The position numbers were made by a program, and so were the translations under genes. A DNA stretch of 35,201 nucleotides, taken from the NCBI GenBank assembly GCA_018065145.1, contig JAGHTW010000220.1:1-35201 (forward strand), in the 5' to 3' direction. The DNA is from Candidatus Prevotella equi (GTDB taxonomy: Bacteria; Bacteroidota; Bacteroidia; Bacteroidales; Bacteroidaceae). The notes beneath the pieces are model-generated. The model was not told where the DNA came from. It ran no database searches and worked only from the letters and a program-made list of their open reading frames with translations. This document shows positions 1 through 9,800 of this stretch, piece after piece; the first letter of the stretch is position 1, and each line of letters opens with the position of its first letter.

Positions 1-830
1 GAACCAGTGGTACACTCCTTTGGCAGTTTCACGAACTGGAAGTTCTGTGAGTTGAACATACAAGCGTCGAACGCCATCTTCGCCATTGTGCCAGCGAGTC
101 CAGCTATAGAGAATGACACGTTACGCTCCATCTTGCCGCGTCCCATCTGCGCATACACCACGTTGTAGTTCATGGTGTCAAAGCCCAGCAGGTCTGTTGT
201 CATCTGGCGGTTGAGCGGAAACGAAGAGCCATAGCCGGCAGCAGAACCGAGAGGGTTACGGTTAGTCATCTTATAGGCAGCCTGCAGGTACTGCATATCA
301 TCGGTCAGTGACTCTGCGTATGCACCGAACCACAGTCCGAAGCTTGATGGCATGGCAATCTGCAGATGTGTATATCCAGGCATGAGAACATTCTTGTACT
401 CCTCGCTCTTAGCGATGAGCTCATCGAAGAGAGTCTTTGTTCCCTCAACCACCTCACGCAGTGCAGCGCGAGTGAAGAGCTTGAGGTCCACGAGCACCTG
501 GTCGTTACGCGAACGACCGCTGTGTATCTTCTTTCCCATATCGCCGAGTGCACGTGTGAGCATGAGTTCCACCTGAGAGTGAACATCCTCTATATCATCC
601 TCTATGACGAACTCGCCACGCTCGCAGATGTCGTAGATATTACGCAGTTCCTTGAGCAGCTGTGGCAGCTCATCGTCGGCAATGAGTCCAATGCTGTTGA
701 GCATAGTGATATGCGCCATGCTTCCCATTACGTCATACTTAGCAAGGTAAAGATCCATCTCACGGTCTCTGCCTACTGTAAATCTCTCTATCTCCTTGTT
801 GATTTCAAATCCCTTTGACCAAAGTTTCAT
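1..830 (-). CDS. argH: Argininosuccinate lyase, N-terminal part (cut by window start)
   Basis: Catalyses the last step of arginine synthesis, argininosuccinate to arginine plus fumarate, in the cytoplasm. The visible 276 codons start MKLWSKGFEINKEIERFTVG and contain the family landmarks HSGRSRNDQV, MPGYTHLQIAMP and NPLGSAAGYGSSFPLNR. The window edge falls just after ECTTGS, that is, at the start of the fumarase-superfamily signature loop (GSSxMPHKKNP). The short Bacteroidota form of ArgH is known to read GSAAGYGSSF here, so the assignment is firm. It starts 24 bases after the giant exported-protein gene with no recognisable promoter in between, so it is probably expressed by read-through or from a promoter inside that gene. 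An arginine gene behind a giant surface protein is an odd partner. Confidence 0.95.
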   Translation of the reverse strand, partial: MKLWSKGFEINKEIERFTVGRDREMDLYLAKYDVMGSMAHITMLNSIGLIADDELPQLLKELRNIYDICERGEFVIEDDIEDVHSQVELMLTRALGDMGKKIHSGRSRNDQVLVDLKLFTRAALREVVEGTKTLFDELIAKSEEYKNVLMPGYTHLQIAMPSSFGLWFGAYAESLTDDMQYLQAAYKMTNRNPLGSAAGYGSSFPLNRQMTTDLLGFDTMNYNVVYAQMGRGKMERNVSFSIAGLAGTMAKMAFDACMFNSQNFQFVKLPKECTTG

Positions 831-854
831 TGTTTTCAGTTATTATTTTGTTTG

Positions 855-3800
855 TTATTTAGCGATTTTTGTATTGTTAATGATAAAGATACCGTGACGG
901 TTCTTGATGTTCTCAGCCTTGCCGTAACTGTTGCCGCTGATGTCGAAGGCGTCATCGTCGTCAGAGTACATCTGTGAGAAGTTGATGGTGTAAGGCACGT
1001 TGAGCGTACCCGTTACTTCCTCTCCGTTGAATGTCACTCCGTTACTGCTCTTTGCAAGCACCTCACCATCACGAATATGAGCGAAGCGCACCACGTCGCC
1101 GTTGTCGGCATTGAGCGAGAGGAAGAAGAGTTTTCTACCATCCTCCATCACTGTTGGCTCTGCCGTAGCAGCCACCTCGCCCTTTGTGTAAGCCACGATG
1201 ACGTCGCCCTGCTGCAGGTCTTCCTCCTCGTTCATCTGTGCTATGACAGGCATAGAAGAAGCATGCTGAGAACCCATGCTGAGAGTGAGATCATTTGTCT
1301 CTTCCTCGTATGACAATTCCGTCTGCTTTGCTTTGCCTTCCTGATGATCGTTGTTGGTGTAGTATATCGTCATCTCCTTCGTGCCAAGGTATTTCACGAA
1401 GTAACCCTGTCCTGGGTGCATATACTGCAGTGATCCAACCCATCCATCGTCGCTCATCACCGCAAACTGCGTCAGGCTCTTGATGATGGTTCCCACAGGA
1501 GCCTTGTCCTTATAGAAGTCCGACATAGCGATGTGTATCGGTTTGTCAACCGTCAGCAGATACGCCAGTTCGTTCCACTTGTAGGTAGCATTAGCAGTGG
1601 TAGCAGGAAGTATCTTCACGAAGCGATTATCGTCGTTGTAAGTATATCCAAAGACAGTGATTCTTGTAGGATTCTGCGCGTATATCTTATACACATGCTT
1701 GTCCAGGTTTTTCACTGCATCGACACTGCTTGACCACAACAGCGCTCCGCTTTCATTTCTTACCAACTGCGATGATGCGTTATTGACAGATATCCAGTCG
1801 CCCTCGGTGAACGCATTGTTAGACTCGAAGAGTCCGTTGACACCAATGGTATTCTTCGGTATCAGGTTCAGTGATATCCAGTTCCATCCTTCCTCCAGCG
1901 CAATTATCTGCTTATGCTCGTTGGAGAGAGTGAAGATAACCGGGTTATCAGGTGGGCAACCCACCATGCCGTTGTTCTGGAACGCGATACTGTTATTCGT
2001 TGTATTAGGCTTGAGCACGCTCACCTCATTGGTGCTTGCTCTCCATATCTGGAATGTGAGATACTTGAGCACGCTATTCTTTGGCAACATATTCTGATTG
2101 CCATAGACGGTGAGATTGACGGTAGATGAATTTTTCTTCTTGTCAACGGTGATGTTTGACTTTCCTATGCATACGCCGTTATAGAACACACCTACTATGT
2201 CACGCTCATCCATGTCAAGATACTCCGCTTCGCCCTGATTCATCAGCTTCACCTGTCCGATAATGTTCATAGAGTAGCTGTAATCCTTACTCTTCACCAC
2301 GTTCCAATCAGGCTCTTCACCCGTCACAACGACATTGAAGGTAAACGGACTGGTGAGGTTGTCCTCATCCACGAGATATACCGTAGCAGTATATTCACCC
2401 GGTGCCAATCCATCGTTGATTTCAAACTCTATGTAATCGCTGCCAAGAGCTGACAGGCTGCCATTGAACTTAGACGGTGTCAGCCATGAGCAGTTTTCTT
2501 CTATGCGGTAGTTTACGTTTCTTCCGCTCTTGTTAGAGAAGGATACTCCCACCGTTTCCGGTTCTCCGTACTTTATATTCTTGCTTATACCTTCCTTCTC
2601 CCACTGCAGAACGTTACGATCTACAAAGACCATCATCATCTGCGGATTGATAAGTGGATTTCCTGCCAGGTCTTCCACGTCGCGCACAGTGACACTGATA
2701 TACTGATGATTTATCTTTGCATCAGTCTCCATGATGTTTATCTGCAGTTCGTTATTGGAAGCCGTCCATGTGAATGGCAGATTCACCACGCCGTCGGTAG
2801 GCTTCACCGGAGCATAGCTGATGGCATCGTCCATACGCTTGAGGAGTTCCTTGTCATTGAGAACCTTGCTTTCGAAAGCATGATTCTTCTTGCCCACCGT
2901 GCCTTCGGCAGTCTTTGTTATCACTTCGTTGTATGTGCTGAAGACAATCTCGTGCGAGCCTTGGCTGTTCAGCGTATCCTTCTCGAATGGCAGATAATAT
3001 ACCAGTCCCATCTCGTCACCCTTAGGACTAAACTGGAACACCTTGTCCAGACTATTGCTTGGGAATGCAAGATGCCAGAAGGTAAGATTATCAATATTGC
3101 CATAGAAATCAGGACTACCGAGCTGTATAGCCTGCTGCATACCTCCGAATTCGGTACCAGAGACGGTCTCCATCAGCTTGCCATCGCAATAGAACGCAAC
3201 ACTGTTCAGTGACTTGTTTGCCACAATCATGGTGTTGTGCCACTGTCCGTCCATCACATTGCTTCGAGGCATGATGTTGAATGCATTCTGTCCGGACTTA
3301 ATGACGAAATTGTCAGCATCAATATACATCGTCATCTTTTCCTTGTCAAGGTTAGAACCCGACTGGAAGATAGCAACGCTGTCGGCTACGGTCTTATCCT
3401 TATCCACCTTGAACCAATAGCCCAATGTGAAGTCGTTATTGTCATATCTCAGGAACTTCTCCGTATCCTGCATATTGAATGCCTGACCTTCTATCTTCAA
3501 TGAGTGGAGACCAGTAGCCAACTGCCATGTCTGTCTGGTGAAGTGCATGTCAGCTCCGTTAGCCTTGTCGTACAATACCTTGCCTTGCAACTCGTTCATA
3601 GGCCAGTAAGCCATGAGTGAAGGCTCTGCACCTGTCAGTACCTTGCCGCTGTAGCCGTTCAGTTCTGAAATGCTCAGTGCCTTGTCCCACATTCTCACGT
3701 CAGCCATATTACCTGTAAAGAGCTGTCCCACTCTTATCCTGCCGTTGGCGTCACATGTCACCTTCTTATTGGTAGAAGAAGGATTGGCGAACATGTACTT

Positions 3801-6800
3801 CAAGACACTATCTACCGGTATCTCTACACCGTCAACATAGAAATGCAGTTGCTCCGCACCCTTTATCTCGTCGTTGGTCTGTTTGAAGGTGACAGCCACA
3901 TGCGTCATCTTCTGCATCAGGGAATTATACAAACGCACGTATTCAGACTCCTGGAGTGAACGTGATACGAAGGCAATGCCATTCATCTCAGCGCGCAGCT
4001 TACCACCAGCATATCTGAAAATGAAGTATCCATCGTTTATGTTCCTTGTCTCCTCTTGGTCAGAGATGCTTACGAAGATACCAAAATCATTACCTTCATC
4101 AAACTTCACCATACCTTCCCACGTAAAGTCTGTACCATTGAGGTTACGCTTCACCAATGTTGTTGGTACAGTTTCTTCTACCTCGTTCTCTTCAGGCAAT
4201 GTCATAGGCGGGAATCGCAGTGATGACTCGTAGGAAGCAGCACCACCGTTCACGAATCCCTGAACACTGAAGTTAGCTGTTTCGTCAAGATAGTTATATG
4301 CTATCGGTTCATTGAACGGTATGGATATGACATCCTGGAACGTCAGCACTCCGTTGCCAGGCTTTGGCACTCCAAAGACAACAGGGTTACGCGTATCCTT
4401 CGTACCCGTCATCACGTTTGACGTGCTCGTCACGAAGCCAGAACCAAAGCGGCAGAAGCTGACGGCACGCAGGTCGTATGACATCTCCACAGGGTCTGCC
4501 TCGCCATAGAAGCGATGGGTGATATTACCATTTATGAGTGCCTTCTCGCCCGATGCCTTGTCGTAGAGCTCCTTATTGAAATAGTAAGAACACATATTGA
4601 CCCACTTAGAGTCGCCATCCGTATTCTTCTTGTACTGCAGCTCTATATGGTCGAAGTTGTCGTGGTTGACATTGAATCCTGTCACCTCAACAGGTATGTA
4701 ATACTTACCGTGCTCATCAACAGGAGAGAGAGTATTCATCACCCACTTATCTACTGGTCGTACCAGTTTCACTGGTGTAGAGGTAGGCATATAGTGCACG
4801 CTGAACGCAGCACAGTCTGATAGTGAATTGACAGCATCACGGAAGATGAGTTTTATACCATCATAGTTATAAGCCTTCCCGCTTCTCTCTACCTGTATCG
4901 TCTTTGTTATTGATTCGCCTGGAGCCAGTATGAAAGGTACTCCTGCCTTTATTGGCATACCGTCCATAGTGATGATGGCACCATCAGCCGTTGACTTATC
5001 GTCAAGGGTAAGAACGAACTCCGAAGGATTATACATTGACACGTCAGCACCCGTTGGCAGTTCCGTCTCGTTAATCATTCGCACTGAGAAGAATGCCTTC
5101 TCCGTAGCAGGCAGATTGCTTACCATTGGCTGGTCGATGTATATCCTTGGATTATCAATTCTCAGCGTTCTTGTGCTCAGAGGAGTATGCATCTCGTAGT
5201 AGAGCGTAGAGTCAGGCTCCAGCCATGGCTGTCGCGCAGCACCGCCACGCAGTACATATATGAAGTCATGCATCTCTACCGTTGACTTGTCGTTGAGTGC
5301 ATTGACAAAGTCCCACTGCTTGTCGTTGAATCCATTCTCCACCGTTGTGGCAGCAACGCTATAGACATCAATGTCAAGGTATCCGTCGTCATTGGTTGCC
5401 AGCACATAGCCTGAACCACCAGAGTATGTTGTGAGCTTGCTGAAGTTGTTGGAAACACCAGCAGAGATATTTGGAGTGAGATTGAACCTGAACTTTACTC
5501 CAGGAGTCTCAAGAGCTACACCTATCACACCATTGTCCGATTGAGTGGTTTTGTCTGTCGAACCAGTATTCTTTGACACTGGTATCTTCACTCCAATACC
5601 GAGAGTACCACTCAGTTCCTTGGCATCAAGGTTGAAGTTAGCCAGCTTATGTATGGAGAGGACCTTGTCGTACCACTCCGCTGCCTCAGTGTGTTCAAAT
5701 GTCTGGTTTGAAGAGAGGCTGTATCTGTTACATTTATTGTAGCTCTGAATAGCAGCAACCTTCTTGCTCTCGTTTGTTGCAATAACCTCTATCCACTGGT
5801 TTATCATGTTCAGACAGTTGTCTGGATTGATAGGCGAGATATTAGGATGCTGTACACCCGCAGGACTGATCTTCTCATAGCAGGCTTCGTCCATTATTGT
5901 CTTGCCATCCTTCAGTCGGTACTGCACTGTTCTCGTTGCATCAGCAATAGCCTGCACCTCAGCCTTCGTACCAGTAAGAATCATTGACTTATACTGCTGC
6001 ACGAGGTTTGGAATGAGTGTTGACACAATGTATCGCTGTGTATAAACGAACTGTCGTGGTTGTCCCAGTGTAGGGTTCATCTTCTCTGCTATTGCAAGGT
6101 AGAAAGGTTTGTCATCAGCATCCTTTCCCTCGCTGACGATACGTATTGCCTTTGCATCAATGGCAGGCTTGACCATCTTGTATGTCTCGTTGTCAATGAC
6201 ACAGAAGACATCTCTTCTTGCCACATCCACAGTGTTCACCGCACCGATATACACGTCAGCCATGGCACCAGCCTGGAATGGGTCGTTGCTGGTTGTTACA
6301 CGATTGGTGAGCGTCATGTCATAAGCAGCCATGCGCTTGTATCCGTAGTCATACAATGGTATTGGTATGCTGACACTTACCGTTGACGAACTACCGGCGC
6401 TGGTGCCTGCATACGCACCGCCACCAAAGCCTGCCCACACACCTACATTGGTGCTGGCAGATACTCCCATCTCGGTAGTGATATCAAGAGAAGAACTGAA
6501 ATTGACATTGAACTCACGCTCCCAGTGATACTTCGTTCCTGCCTCACGATAAGCGTAACTGCCAGAACCGTAAGGGTCACGTACTACGTCGAGCACCGAT
6601 ACATCGCTGTCAAGCGTTATGACATCCCTGCCCTTCTCACGTGAACCGGTGACGTATGCCTGCAATGGTTTTGCCTCGTAGTAATAGCCATTGTTAAGCA
6701 CCTGTATGGTAATGCTGCGCAGTGCGTCTTCTTCTTCAAGGTTGAAGGTTGTATTGCCTGCCTTTATGTCTATCACCGCCATGCCTTGTGAGTCGAGTTG

Positions 6801-9800
6801 GTATTCCTGTTCGCTGACACTGCTCTCAAGACCATTGCGCACCTTCACCATTCCTGAATCAAGGTGTACAATATCAGGAATGGTGTTTGTATTGCCATTA
6901 TAGTAATAGTCCTCGTGGGCTGAAATGTTGAGCTGGTACTCCTGACCTTCCTCGAAGACAGGATAGCCGAACATATATGTCACCTTATCACTAGCCTTAT
7001 CGTATTTTGCTACGGTAGCAGTGACTCTCTCACCCTTGAGGTTATACTCGCTTATCTTTTCAGCACCGAGTATCTTCTGCTCCATGCCGTACTTGCTCTG
7101 CGTGTAGGTCACCTTCACAGGATTGTGATGTACCTTCTGATAACGGCTGTTGTATGCCGTTGTCAACTTCTCTCCGTTCTCCTTATTTATATATATAGAC
7201 TGCTGCACGGTGGTGTCGTTGGAAAGGTTGAGTACCTCAAAGCCCTCACCATCGTTGAAGAGTGTGGTATAACCCGTAGCAGAGAGTTCTGTTATCTTAT
7301 ACTTCGTTGGTGCAAGGTCCAAACAGAACTCACCCGTCTTAACGTCAGGTACCACGACGATACGTTTCTTCTCTACCGTAACAGCGGTCTTGTTCACCTC
7401 TGTCTCGCCCTGCTTGTCGCTTGTCACCTTCTGCGTATATGTATGCTTCAGTGATGTTACTTCCGGCTGGTCCTTCAGATAGAGGATGCTTGCTGCATTG
7501 TCGCCCTCCAGTTCCAATATCATCTTCATATTGTCGCCGAGGTTATTCTTTGTCACGCCAAGACCAACAGGCAGGTTGCCCTGCACGTTACCGCCTATCA
7601 TACGTCCTACGAGTCTTACCTTCGTCTTGTCGTAGAGTGTCAGCCCGTCGTAGTCATGTGAAGGAAGGAAGGTATGCTCACCCGTCTTTGTCTTGTCAAT
7701 GTTGATACCTTCGATATATCCCTCGTTGTCTAAGGTATGCCCTGGCTTACAAGCCTGCAGAGTCATATCTACATGAGGCATGAAGAATGAGAAGTTACCC
7801 TTGTTGTCTGTCCTCAGCGTATCACCGCTTGCATCAAGCACAGGGTAACCGTTCATGAGGAACATACACTCGCTGACAGGTATTGTACTGTTCTCGTACA
7901 GCACACGACCAGAGAAGCGCTTGGTGTCAGTGATGACGAAGTTCATCTCTGGCTTATAGTTCGCATCGTTGAGACGTACGCCAAAGGTATTACCCTTCTG
8001 ACCAGCATACTCTACATCTGAATTATACGCACTAACAGTCACCTCATAGTCTATGCCTCCAGAGATATAAGGAATGTTGTCAAAGGAGAATGTGCCGTTA
8101 TCGGTATTTATCTTGTCCTCGTAAACCTTATCGTAACCCGGCATGATAACCTTACCGCCTATCCTCACCTCATTGACCTTTACACCCTTATTGTCCTTTG
8201 GCTTAACGCTGATGGTGACAGGTCCTGGCACGCGTGCACCATTAGGCATCTGCACCGTTCCTGAGATTGTAGCGAAGTAAGGATTCCAGCCGTACGTCGT
8301 CTTTGAAGTGGTGTATGTATTGCCACGCACACTGCATTTTGCCGTTACGGTATATTCATACACTACGCCACTCTCTGCGTTTTCATCAACGTATGATGTT
8401 GACTTATGGCTCTTGAGAGTCAGCGCCTGTGGTTTGTCGTTGCTGTTATACTTTTTCCTTGTCAGCTCAAAGGCATCTACAAGACCATCCTCCACAGCCC
8501 ATTCTACGGCAATCTTGCCCTTTATTGTTCCCTGTGTAGCCTCAAACTTTGAGAATGGTGCGAGCGTCTCGCTGTAACATGCATCGGCTTCCTCCTTAGA
8601 AGTTACATAACCCTCATTTACACCTTCCCTGTAATAAGACTTTGAAGCATCAACGATTGCCTTGTAGTAAAAGTGTGTGTAAGGTGCACCCTGCACGTCT
8701 TCTATCTCTGCGTACCATTGCTTTTTCTTTGCATCCCATTTCACGTCAGCACCGTTGATGATGATTGTCTTCATGGCATAGTCCTTTCCCTGATAATGCT
8801 CTTCCTCTGGGCTGAATCTCTCAATCTTGATGCTGGCATTAGGATCCCACATAAGTTCGTCCTGAGCAACTTTTACCGTTTGTTCCATGTCATAGTGCAG
8901 CTCCCAGTAGCATTGTTCGCCTTGTACTGCATGCCTCTTGTTCTCTACATGAAGTTTATCACTTGTGAGAGCAAGCATGTTACCCTTTCCTGAAACGGAA
9001 ATATCATCATAGATTTCGATTATTCGCTTATTGCTTCCCGTTACTATGAAGAAAAATTTACAGCCACTATCATTCACTTTACCCTTAATAACATTGCTGC
9101 TGTTCCTGTCTAACTTCAGATAATGGTCCTTATCATCCGACAGCCTAAAGTGCGCTACGCCGAGGTCTTTGCGCAAGATGAACGGCTGCGCATCATCCCA
9201 GTTAGCAACCATGTTCTTGAAGTTGTTGCCTTCTATTTTTCCTAAGTAAGACATGCTGACGGTATTCCACAACTTCACAGGAGTTTCACCGTGAGGAGAT
9301 AGAGTTTGGAAATCCAGTGCCGTGTCTCTATGTCCCAATTCTACTCTTATCTTTACAGTCTTATCCGCATTAAAGTTTTCTGTCTTGTTAAAGGTGATAT
9401 TATTCACACCAGCAAGAAAGTTTCTGAGGGTAATACTGTCCTTTGTCATGTATTTCTTGTCGCAGTTGTCCTTCCATAAAGAATATGGCAGTGCACGCAT
9501 GACACGGTAGAAAACCTTATGCACGGTGCTGTCATTATGACTGTCGCGCCAGCCTTCCTCGTCTTCATCCACATAGGTGAAGTTCATCTTTGTCTCGTCT
9601 GCCTTATCTTGCTCGCCTTCATACAGCGACATGTTTGCTATGGTCTGCGCATCGGCGAAGTTTGGCTTGTGGGCACGCTGCACAAGTATCTGGTCGCTAT
9701 CCACTACGTCCGACTCACGATAGTTATGGAGAGTCCACGTGAGGGTATTCTTCTGCTTGAAGGCTCCATTTTTATCTATTTCTTTTGTCATAGTGACAGA

